Shown piece after piece: positions 49,520 through 58,669 of a stretch of DNA of 64,000 nt. This DNA is from Planctomycetota bacterium (GTDB lineage Bacteria; Planctomycetota; Planctomycetia; Pirellulales; Pirellulaceae). The stretch covers positions 22,748 through 86,747 of the forward strand of contig JAFLCP010000007.1 in assembly GCA_017303505.1 (NCBI GenBank), written 5' to 3'. The notes under the pieces were generated by a model. That model ran no database searches, was not told where the DNA came from, and saw nothing but the letters and a program-made list of their open reading frames with translations. Position numbers and translations under genes: made by a program. The stretch's first letter is position 1. Each line of letters begins with the position of its first letter.

Positions 49520-49636
49520 GTAGCACGGCAGTCCTCTGCCGTTTCTTATCTGCCGTCATGCATAGCTGTCTTGTATCTGTCGTAGCACGCGTTACATAAA
49601 GTATTGCGCAGTTACGACAGAGGGCTGTCGTGCTAC
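49520..49636. repeat. Imperfect inverted repeat with nested hairpins
   Basis: Left arm 49520-49542 begins GTAGCACGGCAGTCCTC; right arm 49614-49636 is its near inverse complement (ending in GTCGTGCTAC). Each arm is itself a hairpin: CGGCAG/CTGCCG on the left and CGACAG/CTGTCG on the right. A third GTAGCACG lies between the arms at 49581 and another similar half-site at 49502. This is the layout of a paired REP element. It sits just upstream of the membrane-protein gene. Confidence 0.8.
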
Positions 49637-49756
49637 GTAGATCGCTAAACCTTACCACCACTTTGGGATAGAGCCCGATTCTGTAGCGATTAAGAAGAGT
49701 AATGGTATCGGTGGACGTTAGAAGGTGCGGGCTGTAGCGATTGTGCGGTTAGTCTC

Positions 49757-49858
49757 CACGCTGCGCGAGATAGTAGAATTGAGAGCAGGAGAACAGGAGA
49801 GCTATTCAGAGTAACCGTTCGGGACGTACGGTTCGTTTAGCCTAGGCGTCCTTCCGTT
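49757..49858 (+). repeat. Repeat E, copy 1
   Basis: CGCTGCGCGAGATAGTAG, ATTGAGAGCAGGAG, AGCTATTCAGAGTAACCGTTC and a following CTAGGCGTCCTTCCG occur in the same order at 51031-51132. The two copies bracket the HNH gene pair. Confidence 0.75.
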
Positions 49859-49889
49859 TGATTCGTCAAATCCAAAGTCCAAAACGTTT

Positions 49890-50150
49890 CCCGTGTACGT
49901 GAGGTGTTGCGAATGTGAAGTTGGCTCAACTCATTGCGGCTCGGTCAGCCGGTATCGAAAAGAAGTCAACCTCTCGCCGCCCCGATCGTCGCGAAGGTTT
50001 TTAGGTGGCGATGTTCGTAACTAGCCACGCCATAACTTGCGAAGAAACGGCATGTAGCCATTTCTTCGCCGTCTTGTAGGCGTGCTGGTCGAAAGCGAAC
50101 TCTTTCCTATTTCGCGATTTTCGTGCTTTTCGCGGTTCAAGTTTTTCAAG
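49890..50150 (+). repeat. Repeat A, partial copy 1
   Basis: This is the first half of the 580-bp repeat, from GTGTACGTGAGGTGTTGCG through the conserved hairpin at 50039-50069 to TATTTCGCGATTTTCGTGC. The second half of the unit is absent and the HNH gene follows directly. Confidence 0.85.
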
Positions 50151-50186
50151 GTTCATGACCTTTCGCCCCCTAACTCGGAAGCGTTT

Positions 50187-50606
50187 TTAGTTGGGAGGGT
50201 GTTTTCCGAGTGTGACCCAGAGGGCCCGAACTTCAACTAGTTGTCGGCGATTCATGTGAAGTTGATTAATCGTGGCGATTCCGACTTCAGTTAAACCCAC
50301 GATGACTGTGGCGTTAATGGACCAATCGAAATGGTCTAACCATTTCTGTTGCTGGGGGTGAAAGAGTGGGGCTACTAGGTCACCGTCGACGATTCCGGTT
50401 AATCGATTCGATTTGTGACGATTGCAGCTAGGGCATGCCAGGCAAAGATTGTTAAACTCCGTTTGGTCGCCGTGAGATCTTGGCACGATATGCTCAACTT
50501 CGAATGTGACCACTGTTAGTGCTTCACTTGATTGACAATAAGCACAGCATTGGAAATAGTGCTCGCGAATCTCGCGCCTAATTGCTAATGGGATATGCTC
50601 ACTCAA
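50187..50606 (-). CDS. HNH endonuclease
   Basis: The HNH zinc-type nuclease fold is marked by CAYCQ, FEVEHIVPRSHGDQTEFNNLCLAC and CPSCNRHKSNRL; the catalytic histidine is in VEHIVPR. C-terminal residues (FHPQQQKWLDHFDW) match stand-alone HNH proteins of about 140 residues found in cyanobacteria and planctomycetes. The start appears to be TTG 50606, two bases after the stop of a 78-residue gene, so the pair is co-transcribed. Both are enclosed between repeat A and repeat E copies. Confidence 0.88.
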   Translation of the reverse strand: MSEHIPLAIRREIREHYFQCCAYCQSSEALTVVTFEVEHIVPRSHGDQTEFNNLCLACPSCNRHKSNRLTGIVDGDLVAPLFHPQQQKWLDHFDWSINATVIVGLTEVGIATINQLHMNRRQLVEVRALWVTLGKHPPN

Positions 50607-50608
50607 GG

Positions 50609-50845
50609 CTACTCCTTCGCTTTCATTTGAAGCAGCGCTAATCCTGCCCGTGCCTTTACGATATTGAGTGCGTCAATCTGGTTGAGAAGTGAATCGAGTT
50701 CCATCGCTTCATCTGGCGTAAGCGTCCCAGCAGAATTTCGAGTCAGGAGATCATCAAGTTTCGCGTGGCTTTTGGACGCTAAAGAAAGATCTGCCAGAGC
50801 CGCTAGTCCATCAGCATTAATGAGTAAGTTGATTTCGTTGGGCAT
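50609..50845 (-). CDS. 78-residue partner of the HNH protein
   Basis: This helical protein reads ADLSLASKSHAKLDDLL and then GTLTPDEAMELDSLLNQID, ALNIVKARAGLALLQMK. Short proteins with this GTLT.(D/E)E..ELD pattern commonly precede HNH genes in other bacteria. GGAG lies seven bases before ATG 50845. It may regulate or neutralise the nuclease; this is inferred from pairing and size alone. Confidence 0.8.
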   Translation of the reverse strand: MPNEINLLINADGLAALADLSLASKSHAKLDDLLTRNSAGTLTPDEAMELDSLLNQIDALNIVKARAGLALLQMKAKE

Positions 50846-51030
50846 GGTGATTCTCCAGAACCGAAACTGTCTCTTACTCCAAGATACAGAACTGGGAATC
50901 CCAGTTCCATAGTGTCTTGCGTCTTATTAGGGGCTGGGCGGATGGAGAGCGTCCGTCGCTGCCGCCAGAAAAGCTATCAAACAACCGCCGGCTGCAAAAT
51001 CTGTGCATATTCGTTTAGTTCGAGTTTCGC

Positions 51031-51132
51031 GCTGCGCGAGATAGTAGGATTGAGAGCAGGAGAGCTATTCAAAGTAACCGTTCCGAATGCGGAGATCATT
51101 TAGCTCGAGGCTAGGCGTACTTCCGTTTTATT
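51031..51132 (+). repeat. Repeat E, copy 2
   Basis: Same blocks as at 49757-49858 (CGCTGCGCGAGATAGTAG, ATTGAGAGCAGGAG, AGCTATTCAAAGTAACCGTTC, CTAGGCGTACTTCCG). It leads straight into repeat B. Confidence 0.75.
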
Positions 51133-51150
51133 GGCAGTCGCATTGGAATT

Positions 51151-51455
51151 AGGTGCTTGGTCGCTAGAAGGGTGCTGCCATACAAATTCGCCTCCTGCCC
51201 TGAGCAGGAGGATCTCGCGCCTGTCCAGCTACCTGCGCTGCTTCGTCGGAGTAATTCGATTCGGTCTCCACTGGCTACACGCCAGTGGGACCGCGACTTA
51301 TTGGCTACCTCGCTCCGCCACGCAACTCGATCTACGTCACCACTTGGCCTTGTGCCAGTGGGACGATGACTTGTTGGCTACCCATTGATCACAGCGAGAC
51401 ATAATCGCGATCAAAGTTGGCCACAATTGCAATAAAATTACTCCGTGTACGGCAA
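51151..51455 (+). repeat. Repeat B, copy 1
   Basis: About 300 bases nearly identical to 63372-63678. It contains three hairpins in a row: CCTCCTGC/GCAGGAGG, CCACTGGC/GCCAGTGG, and CCACTTGGC/GCCAGTGG with one mismatch. The last two are each followed by a GGGAC..GACTT.TTGGCTAC block, so that part is an internal duplication. No reading frame is likely. It joins repeat A at the GTACAAATGTAC palindrome. Confidence 0.88.
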
Positions 51456-51935
51456 GTACAAATGTACGTGAAGTGTTGCGAATATGAAATTGTCTCAACT
51501 CACCACGGCTCGTTCAGTCGGTATTGAATAGAAGTCAACCTCTCGCCGCCCAGATCGTCGCGAGGGTTTTCGGTGGCGATATTCGTAACTAGCCGCACCA
51601 TAACTTGCGAAGAAACGGCATGTAGCCATTTCTTCGCCGCCCCTTGTAGACGTGTTGGGCCAAAGCAGACTCTTTTCCTGTTTCGCGATTTTCGTGCATT
51701 TCGCGGTTTACTTATTCTCGGTCGATCATTGCGGCTCGGCGAGCACGAATCATTAACTCGAATCAACTTTGCTTGATGTTGGTTTGGCGTTCGCGTTGGT
51801 AGCTGCTCAGGCGCGGGAACCACCCGCACAGGGCGGGTGGCGGACTCTATGATTGACCGTTTTGATTTCGTCACGGTTTTCGTTTCACCAACGGTACATC
51901 GCTTCTAAGGGCTGGAGCTCTCTACTAGGTGAGGC
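51456..51935 (+). repeat. Repeat A, copy 2
   Basis: Begins with GTACAAATGTACGTGAAG, has the hairpin at 51607-51637 and the GC-rich hairpin at 51820-51840, and ends in GGTGAGGCGGCGCG. It is shorter than 580 bp and is followed by about 120 bases of unrelated sequence. Confidence 0.88.
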
Positions 51936-52055
51936 GGCGCGTCTCCCAACAGCCTGGTTCAAGATCAGCTCCGCGCAGAATCCGCCATAGATGACGTTTC
52001 GATCTTACGTTTTTGTCTTAATGCGACAAGCACAACTGTACATGTCATTGCGTCT

Positions 52056-52290
52056 TTGAAGCTGGCTCAACTCATTGCGGCTCGAGCGGCCGGTATCGAA
52101 AAGAAGTCAAACGCTCGCCGCCCAGATCGTCGCGCTGGTTTTTTCGGCGGCGATGTTCGTAACTAGCCACACCATAACTTGCGAAGAAACGGCCTAAAGC
52201 CATTTCTTCGCCGCCGTCTTGCAGGCGTGCTGGTCGAAAGCGAACTCTTTCCTATTTCGCGATTTTCGTGCATTTCGCGGTTTATTTTCT
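52056..52290 (+). repeat. Repeat A, partial copy 3
   Basis: First half only, with the hairpin at 52181-52211 whose loop reads CTAAA where other copies read ATGTA or ATAAA. The second half is absent. About 250 bases of non-repeat DNA follow before the membrane-protein gene. Confidence 0.85.
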
Positions 52291-52301
52291 TCTCCGCTGA
52301 G

Positions 52302-52418
52302 CGACGCGTCATCTCGAAAGTCATTGCTGGTTTGTGTGATGCGCAATCGCTTATCGATGAAGTTGACGATTATTTGCTTGGGGCGATTGGGTCCGATCGA
52401 GGAGTAGAGGGACGGTAA
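52302..52418 (+). pseudogene. Possible 3' fragment of a gene cut by repeat A
   Basis: Right after the repeat a frame reads RRVISKVIAGLCDAQSLIDEVDDYLLGAIGSDRGVEGR and stops at 52418. It is acidic and helical, unlike the basic nonsense encoded by the repeat itself. No start codon belongs to it. It may be the remnant of a displaced gene; the evidence is thin. Confidence 0.3.
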
Positions 52419-52698
52419 ATCCGAGCAACAAATTAAAGCATTGTTTTGTCGGGTGAAAAATCTTCAAGAGGATCGACGTGATGTTGCATTAGGGACATGA
52501 TTTTCTTTATGTCAGCGGTCGCCTAATAGGAACAATTCGACATTGAAGTTATCGGTGATTTTCATGGGTGTACCAGGTTACTTTCCTTGGAGAAGTATCG
52601 ATCGCGAATCGGTGGGGAGCATGAAGCAATCGCACTTCCGCAATGCAGTCATATGGCTGCAACTTTCTCAGAAAGTTCGCTTTTCGAGCAAGTAGTCA

Positions 52699-53244
52699 TT
52701 AAAGAGAATGAGAGGATGTTCGCGAGATTTGGTACCAGCGGTAGAACAAAGGTAAGTACAACGCAGCGGCGAGCAGGTGAGCCGCGATGCCGATAGGGAC
52801 TGAAATGATGTAGAAGTTCAGTTGGAGTTGGTAGAAGCCGATAACCCATATCGTCCAGAGGATGGCGCCGAGGAAAGCGAGGATGGAGATACGATCGAGC
52901 GTTTGGTAGAGCGAATTGAGCCACTCTGCTGGATTGGATGTCCGCGCCAAAAACTTATGGGCTCGTGCGGAAATCCCCTCCAAGCTGGAGAGCCCGAAGA
53001 ACCAAACGATATCCGCAAGTATTAGGATGCCAAGTAAGTTGAGTCCAAAGCTCAAGCTAAAAAACGGATCGTGGAATTGCCCGATGCCGAGAAAAAATTG
53101 GAAGCATATGAAGTTGTATAGTCCCGGTACGAGCAGGATAAGCAGCGCAGTACGAACCTGCCGTTGAGCTTTCTGCCGCGCGTCCAAAACGATATCGATG
53201 CGAGCGTCGCGAATTTGCGGCGGATGGAAGGGATTGCTGTTCAT
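52699..53244 (-). CDS. Four-helix membrane protein, unknown
   Basis: From ATG 53244 (MNSNPFHPPQIRDARIDIVLDARQK) the protein has four membrane helices (TALLILLVPGLYNFICFQFFLG, LLGILILADIVWFFGL, ISILAFLGAILWTIWVIGFY and IISVPIGIAAHLLAAALYLPLF). GAGAGG precedes this ATG. The frame is open up to 53367 but the extra residues are acidic nonsense. The 'NPF.PP' opening is common in planctomycete membrane proteins of unknown role. It lies alone between repeat A copies. Confidence 0.75.
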   Translation of the reverse strand: MNSNPFHPPQIRDARIDIVLDARQKAQRQVRTALLILLVPGLYNFICFQFFLGIGQFHDPFFSLSFGLNLLGILILADIVWFFGLSSLEGISARAHKFLARTSNPAEWLNSLYQTLDRISILAFLGAILWTIWVIGFYQLQLNFYIISVPIGIAAHLLAAALYLPLFYRWYQISRTSSHSL

Positions 53245-53620
53245 TGTCCTCTCTCGTGGTTCCTTACTCGTAGCTCCTACTCGTATCTCGCTCTCGTAAT
53301 CTTCCTCGTTCTCGTAATCGTTCTCCCCCCGTTCCTGAATAACCATCAGTTGCCCAGGCGTCGCCACCGCCTTTGACGTGGCGCATTTTGAATTTAGGGC
53401 CGATGGCTCGACACATCCTCTGCCTCTCTAGAGCAATCAGCTTCGGGCTTTATTCCACGGTGGCAGCAAAAAAACAATGCTCACATCGAGAGGGTAAATA
53501 CGATAGCGATAGTCGATATCGTGTTTGCAACGAGGAACTGGCGGCATCTCGCTATTGTTAGCTAGAGGCTAAGGGGCCTTTAGTCATACATCCAGGAAAG
53601 TTCCTTACAAAGATATTCGC

Positions 53621-54118
53621 TTATTTGATTCCGTTGCATATTGTCGTTCCACCGTAGCAGCTCCTCCCAATGCGCGCGAGCATGCGGAGGGCTATGGCTC
53701 GCAATGAGAGTTCATGTCGCTCGTTGTCGCGAATGTCAGATTCGATGATGAGTGTTAGGCATCGAACGGCTTTGTCATGATTGGAGGCAAGTAATCCTAA
53801 GCCCCAAATCGCATTAGCGGCAACATTGAGGTGCTGGCAGTGAGTGGTTTCAACGAGCCAGTCTAGAATTTGTATATGGAGTGGGTTGCTTGCTTCGAAT
53901 CCATAATCATGAAGTACTTCGCCCATGCTTAGAGCCCCATAGCCGAGTAGGCCATCTTCGTATTTGTCAATGGATTCCTTCTTAAGATCGATCGCTTGGC
54001 AGCATCTCAAGAGTTCTGGCAAATGGGGATAACCCTTGGCTCCTTCCGCTCGTAGAAACAAGGCTGCCCCAACTTGGATTTTCACAGAGTTTGACTCTAA
54101 AGTTTTGGCGTAATCCAT
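53621..54118 (-). CDS. HEAT/ARM-like helical repeat protein
   Basis: The protein (MDYAKTLESNSVKIQVGAALFL) is built of paired helices: LPELLRCCQAIDL, LGYGALSMGEVLHDYG, LDWLVETTHCQHLNVAANAIWGLGLLA and SLRAIALRMLARIG. This is the look of a small HEAT-like solenoid, a fold often used by immunity proteins and other binding partners. There is no signal peptide. ATG 54118 is chosen over the start at 54190. It stands alone, with no toxin gene beside it. Confidence 0.65.
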   Translation of the reverse strand: MDYAKTLESNSVKIQVGAALFLRAEGAKGYPHLPELLRCCQAIDLKKESIDKYEDGLLGYGALSMGEVLHDYGFEASNPLHIQILDWLVETTHCQHLNVAANAIWGLGLLASNHDKAVRCLTLIIESDIRDNERHELSLRAIALRMLARIGRSCYGGTTICNGIK

Positions 54119-54259
54119 AATCAGTAAGTTCTTCGAAGTGTGCTTGCATGCTAATAGAAGGGCTCGACGACTTTGACACGCGACTAACACCTCGATTAGC
54201 TTATTGAAGTCGGTTGTCCATCAACCATCGCACAAAATGCAATGCCTAAGTTTCGGTTA

Positions 54260-54703
54260 TTACCTAACATGACGCAATCGCCCTGGGATGTTCGTCCCTT
54301 TTCGAGTCCAAACACGCGATATCAAAAACAACCGCATATATGCTAACAGCCGCTCCATGGAGAGGCTTATTGAAAACCAAAATGTTGGCTGGTGCCAACG
54401 ACACCAGCAGTTCTCAGACGCGCGTTCCTTGATAGAGAGATACTTGCGGTCGCGTTTGCAATCTGGGCGTCGCTTCATTCGATCCTTATCGGCGATCTCT
54501 CGGCTAATTTGCTTTTCAATTTCGTCTTCCTCTCGCGCTGTCGCTGTTGGGCGAAACTGCCAACCGATGAGTAAAGCCGCTGGTTCAAAAAAAATAGCGA
54601 TGGTCAGGCCTAGTCGAGGTGGATAACCCTTACGCGCCGCAATCCAACCCCCAGCGTAGCCCAGGGCAATCCAAACGAACCCCAGACGATCAGATATTTG
54701 ATC
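54260..54703 (-). pseudogene. 5'-truncated membrane protein gene cut by repeat A
   Basis: On the minus strand a frame with no start codon reads DRLGFVWIALGYAGGWIAA, RKGYPPRLGLTIAIFFEPAA, LLIGWQFRPTA and then a charged part (EEDEIEKQISREIADKDRMKRRPDCKRDRK). The 'GYAGGWIAARKGYP..LGL..AIFFEP' segment resembles small two-helix membrane proteins common in bacteria. The frame meets a stop at the edge of repeat A at about 54703, so the N-terminus seems to have been replaced by the repeat. Confidence 0.6.
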
Positions 54704-55015
54704 ATGGCGGCTCGGCGAGCACGAATCAATGAGACATCAAACGCTCGCCGCCAGCCATCCGCGCGGTTGATCTGAGGCAACGCTGTTTGATGTAGGTTTG
54801 GCGTTCGCGTTGGTAGCTGCTCAGGCGCGAGAACCACCCGCACAGGGCGGGTGGCGGACTCTATGATTGACCCGTTCGAATTGGTCACGGTTTTCGTTTC
54901 TCCAACGGTACACCGCTTCTAAGGACTGGATCGCTCTACTAAGTGATCGCAGCGAGACATGATCGCGAGCACAAGTTGGCCACAATTGGCTCTAAAATCA
55001 TTCTGAGTACGACAA
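54704..55015 (+). repeat. Repeat A, second-half copy (4)
   Basis: The second half of the unit, from GGCTCGGCGAGCACGAATC with the GC-rich hairpin at 54834-54854 to TTGGCCACAATTGGCTC. It leads directly into a complete unit. Confidence 0.88.
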
Positions 55016-55599
55016 GTACAAATGTACTTGAAAAGTTGCGAATGTGAAGTGTCTCAACTCATTGCGGCGCGGTCAGTCGGTGTCGAAAAGACGTCAAGCT
55101 CTCGCTGCCCAGATCGTCGCGATGGTTTTTCGGTGGCGATGTTCCTAACTAGCCACACCATAACTTGCGAAGAAACGGCATAAAGCCATTTCTTCGCCGC
55201 CGCTTTGCAATCGTGCTGGTCGAATACGGACTCTTTCCTATTTCGCGATTTTCGTGCTTTTCGCGGTTCAAGTTTTATCGGTCGATCATTGCGGCTCGGC
55301 AAGCACGAATCAATGAGACGCCAACCTCTCGCCGCCAGCCATCCGCGCGGTTGATCTGAGACAACGCCATTTGAATTTGGTTTGGCGTTCGCGTTGGTAG
55401 CTGCTTAGGCGCGGGAACCACCCGCACAGGGCGGGTGGCGGACTCGATGAATGCCCCGTTCGAGTTAGTCACGGTTCTCGTTTCTCCAACGGTACACCGC
55501 TTCTAAGGGCTGGATCGCTGCACTAGGTGATCGCAGCGAGACATAATCGCGAGCACAAGTTGGCCACAATTGGCTCTAAGATCATTCCGAGTACGACAA
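55016..55599 (+). repeat. Repeat A, complete unit (5)
   Basis: A full 584-bp unit from one GTACAAATGTAC to the next. The hairpin is at 55167-55197 (loop ATAAA) and the GC-rich hairpin at 55418-55438. Confidence 0.92.
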
Positions 55600-56072
55600 G
55601 TACAAATGTACGTGAAGTGTTGCGGATGTGAAATTGTCTCAACTCACCCCGGCTCGTTCAGTCGGTGTCGAAAAGAAGTCAAGCTCTCGCTGCCCAGATC
55701 GTCGCGATGGTTTTTCGGTGGCAGTGTTCATGACTAGCCACACCATAACTTGCGAAGAAACGGCATGTAGCCATTTCTTCGCCGTCTTGCAGGCGTGCTG
55801 GTCGAACGCGGGCTCTTTCCTATTTCGCGATTTTCGTGCTTTTCGCGGTTTATTTTTTTCTCGGTCGATCATCGCGGCTCGGCGAGCACGAATCAATGAG
55901 ACGTCAACCTCTCGCCGCTAGCCATCCGCGCGGTTGATCTGAGGCAACGCTGTTTGATGTAGGTTTGGTGTTCGCGTTGGTAGCTGCCCAGGCGCGGGAA
56001 CCACCCGCACAGGGCGGGTGGCGGACTCTATGATTGACCGTTTCGCCGTTAGTCACGGTTTTACTTTTCTCG
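55600..56072 (+). repeat. Repeat A, nearly complete unit (6)
   Basis: Directly follows unit 5. The hairpin is at 55752-55782 (loop ATGTA) and the GC-rich hairpin at 56001-56021. Similarity fades after GTTAGTCACGGTTTTAC. A strongly diverged half-unit can still be traced at about 56205-56280. Confidence 0.9.
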
Positions 56073-56427
56073 CAAAACGGGGGTTCCGAACGCGGTAGCT
56101 CTCCATGAAGTGACGCAGATCTGCGATTGGGGGTGGGGCGTTCGGCTTGTCTGCGTAGGCGGCGCGAGATCGTGGGACATTGGCAATGTCTCAGCCAATC
56201 CTTCATGCCTCAACTCCTTGCGGCTCGGCGAGGTTACTCAGATGTGATATCCAACTTTCGCCGCCGGGAAGCCGTAATCGCAAAGGTCTTGGGGAGGCTC
56301 AGCTACCATGGGTTGCCACTCACAGCAGAGGGTGTGTGGGCCCTCCAGGCCTTAAGAAGGAGCGGTTGAATGTGCTTTCATCGCTCTCCTGCTCACCTTT
56401 CTAATTTCTCCTCTCCCGCGCAGCGCC

Positions 56428-56545
56428 GGACCCAGTTTGGGCCTAATTGGTCCGTCTAATTGGCCACCGAAGTATCCAACCTGCGAGTGATTCTCACACT
56501 GAGTGGATAGTGGGAGTGGAAAGTGTTTTGGTGTGTGGAATCAGG
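56428..56545 (+). repeat. Repeat C, copy 1
   Basis: Starts GGACCCAGTTTGGGCCTAAT, contains CGAAGTATCCAACCTGCGAG and ends TGTTTTGGTGTGTGGAATCA. The same blocks in the same order lie at 61668-61767. In both places it is on the 3' side of minus-strand genes. Confidence 0.82.
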
Positions 56546-57055
56546 AGATAGGGAACGGGGTGGGTTGCAGTGATACGTAGCGTGAAGTAGCGACGTTTTG
56601 CCGGACGGGAGGAGATGTTACGCCACTCGCATCACTTTTCCCGAAGCCCGTCGATGTGAGATGTTTTCAAAAAGGAAGATGCGGATCACCCGAGGTGATG
56701 ATTTGAGAAGCACACCTGGAGCAAACCCACATCACTGCAATGTCAAAGTTCGCAAATTGCAATCGCGTGCACATTGCGATTGATCACTCGCGATGAGTCG
56801 TTCTTTCAAACTTCGAACTTCTCACTTCCACTGGTAACCTTCGTAAGCCCTTTAAGGCACACAAGCCAGGAAGTTTTCTAGGGAGCATCACTTTGTCCCG
56901 ATGTCTTCTCCGCTGGTGGTTCTACCGTTCCGTGAACGCTTCTGATGCACTTTCATAAGCCGGCGAACTTCATTCTGTCCCGGTAAAGTGTAGCCAGTTC
57001 AAGCATGTGCATTTTCAAAGGAGCTCCCGAGCACGAATGGCACGAACGGAAGGGC
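56546..57055. other. Non-coding stretch, nothing recognised
   Basis: About 500 bases between repeat C and the lipoprotein gene. No conserved frame, hairpin with a T-run or further repeat copy was seen. Confidence 0.45.
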
Positions 57056-57586
57056 CTATTCGTTATCAATTTTGAAAAGCACCAAATTAGGGTTCAGTTT
57101 TTTTAGTTTACTTAAGATCGCCTCTTCTTCTAAGGGAGTACTCGCGTAACCCCAATATTCGTAAGTTATTGAAGTCTCCGTAAGACGAACAATAACAATG
57201 TTGTTGGTGCCCCTTGGCGCAGACCCGCTACCATTCAAATTGAAAATTCCTATTTCATCCGAAACTCGATTCCAAACGAACTGACTGTGTCTCGTTGTGT
57301 CATCGGCAATGAAGTCTCGGCCTTCGACCGTCACTATGCTCCCATCCCCAATGTTTTCTGTGATTCGTCCTGGATTTGTTTCAAAAACATAAATGAGCTG
57401 GTACAAAAACTTTGGATTTTTTTCTTTCTGGCTTTTTTCCACTCCATATGATGTTGCTGATATCCCCCAAGTACCAAGCTTTGAAACCCTTCGCTCAATA
57501 TTCGAGAAACGCCCACGATCCGGTTCAGCGCAACCGATGACAAAGCATGAAAGGATAACAAAAAGTAGTGTTCGTCGCGTTTTCAT
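57056..57586 (-). CDS. Lipoprotein, unknown function
   Basis: From ATG 57586 the signal MKTRRTLLFVILSCFVIGC is a lipoprotein signal with lipobox VIGC. The mature part of about 158 residues has no known motif; it contains GTWGISATSYG and TSITYEYWGYASTP. ATGA overlaps the stop of the 105-residue frame upstream, so the two were translated together. That frame looks like the end of a decayed Rhs protein, so the lipoprotein may be an Rhs-associated partner, for example an immunity-type factor. This is an inference from position. Lower GC than the housekeeping genes is apparent by eye. Confidence 0.75.
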   Translation of the reverse strand: MKTRRTLLFVILSCFVIGCAEPDRGRFSNIERRVSKLGTWGISATSYGVEKSQKEKNPKFLYQLIYVFETNPGRITENIGDGSIVTVEGRDFIADDTTRHSQFVWNRVSDEIGIFNLNGSGSAPRGTNNIVIVRLTETSITYEYWGYASTPLEEEAILSKLKKLNPNLVLFKIDNE

Positions 57587-57900
57587 TTGTTGCAAGTCCC
57601 TCCACATTTACAATCTGTTTTCGCCGAGCAAGTGAATGAGCCATTTACTGGCATGGACGCTAATAACGGATGCGGTCTCAATCCCAATCTATAAAATGGG
57701 TGTGTATAATTGGTAATGTGTTCTCCCGACCCACAACGCTTCCCATCGACTGTCACAATTACTTCGAAGTTTGGGAAATAAGTCGTTTTCATGTTGTAAT
57801 TAATAACAACTGTATCCCTCTTCGCGATGAAGTCTACTCCACCTGACATCCGTATTGGTGTGCTATCCAACTGTCTGCGATAGCTGCACTGATTTGCCAC
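57583..57900 (-). CDS. 105-residue frame, probable tail of the decayed Rhs protein
   Basis: It can start at GTG 57900 but is open further upstream. It reads MSGGVDFIAKRDTVVINYNM, then YFPNFEVIVTVDGKRCGSG and ends with cysteine-rich CSAKTDCKCGGTCNK. Its beta-strand pattern (FPN.EV.V.G...Y) resembles the last part of planctomycete Rhs-type proteins as I remember them. The upstream frames carry the preceding portion, so it is probably a piece of one broken gene and not an independent gene. The end overlaps the lipoprotein start by ATGA. Confidence 0.5.
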   Translation of the reverse strand: MANQCSYRRQLDSTPIRMSGGVDFIAKRDTVVINYNMKTTYFPNFEVIVTVDGKRCGSGEHITNYTHPFYRLGLRPHPLLASMPVNGSFTCSAKTDCKCGGTCNK

Positions 57901-58665
57901 TCCAATCGGATTTGCACTTCGGGGTTACAGTAACACCTGGATTATCCGATGGGTGAACATCATAGTGTGTCGGATCGCAACAGCCAAATCCGCACCACCA
58001 ACCGCCGATCGCGAAACGAATATCGGTTCCCGATGAGGTTGCGGGCTGATGATTCGGCGCTGCTTTGCCAAACTTGCAAGAATGAATTGAAATGGATTTT
58101 GATATCTTCGAAGTTTCTGGTTCCCCCGCCCATCGATCGTTTGTTCCTATCTCGACCGGTAAGATTCCTCCTGGATTTAATGGGATCTATCCATCGCGCT
58201 CTGGGTCATGGTCGTTCGAACTAAAGGCGTTTATGGTAACCTCTATTGCTACTAGACCTGAGGGGGCAATTCTATTAATCGATCTTCCTCCCACAAATTC
58301 ATACAAATCCCACTTGCTACCTTTGTATCCTATCAGATCTCTGCTGCAAAAACGTCCCACCGTCGCTTCGTACATTCTCGCGCGGTAATGCTACAGTCCC
58401 AACACTCCATCCCATTCACGGTCTGTGTAAGTGTAACGATTTCCGATCGCAGATGAGGTTCTCACAGTCCCAGAACCATCGGTGATGGTCGGTAGGCCAT
58501 GCGTGGTGTAAGCGTATCGTTCGGTCGCTGCACCAGTCGAATCCGTACAAGCGACGATCGAGTTTTGTTGGTTGCGATGGTGTAGGGTGTGTGACGCGGT
58601 CCATGGCAATAACTTCTAAATCGGTTGGTTTGTGATCGAAGGTGTGGACTGCGTGCTGCGTTTGG
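57870..58665 (-). pseudogene. Decayed Rhs-family C-terminal region
   Basis: The Rhs core end is clear on the minus strand: HHRNQQNSIVACTDSTG, ERYAYTTHGLPTI, NRYTYTDREWDGVLGL, a TAG stop at 58391-58393, then in the same frame HYRARMYEATVGRFCSRDL, IGYKGSKWDLYEFVGGRS and the PSGL boundary. Normal Rhs proteins have a tyrosine where the TAG is. Upstream of HHRNQQ the frame is shifted (MDRVTHP lies in another frame). Downstream of PSGL the variable region is split between frames (INAF, then EIGTNDRWAGEPETSKISI and HSCKFGKAAPNHQ). At least one stop and two frameshifts make it non-functional as written. The 5' part ends at repeat D. Confidence 0.8.
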
Positions 58666-58669
58666 TTGA

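Noticed and set aside
53373..53561. Possible 62-residue gene beside the four-helix membrane protein
   Set aside because: Composition is random-like, no start signal, no domain.
55628..55921. Reading frames of 60-100 residues on both strands inside every repeat A copy (rich in Arg, Lys, Ser)
   Set aside because: The same frames recur in all copies, but they break by indels between copies, lack ribosome-binding sites and include the hairpin arms. They are by-products of the repeat.
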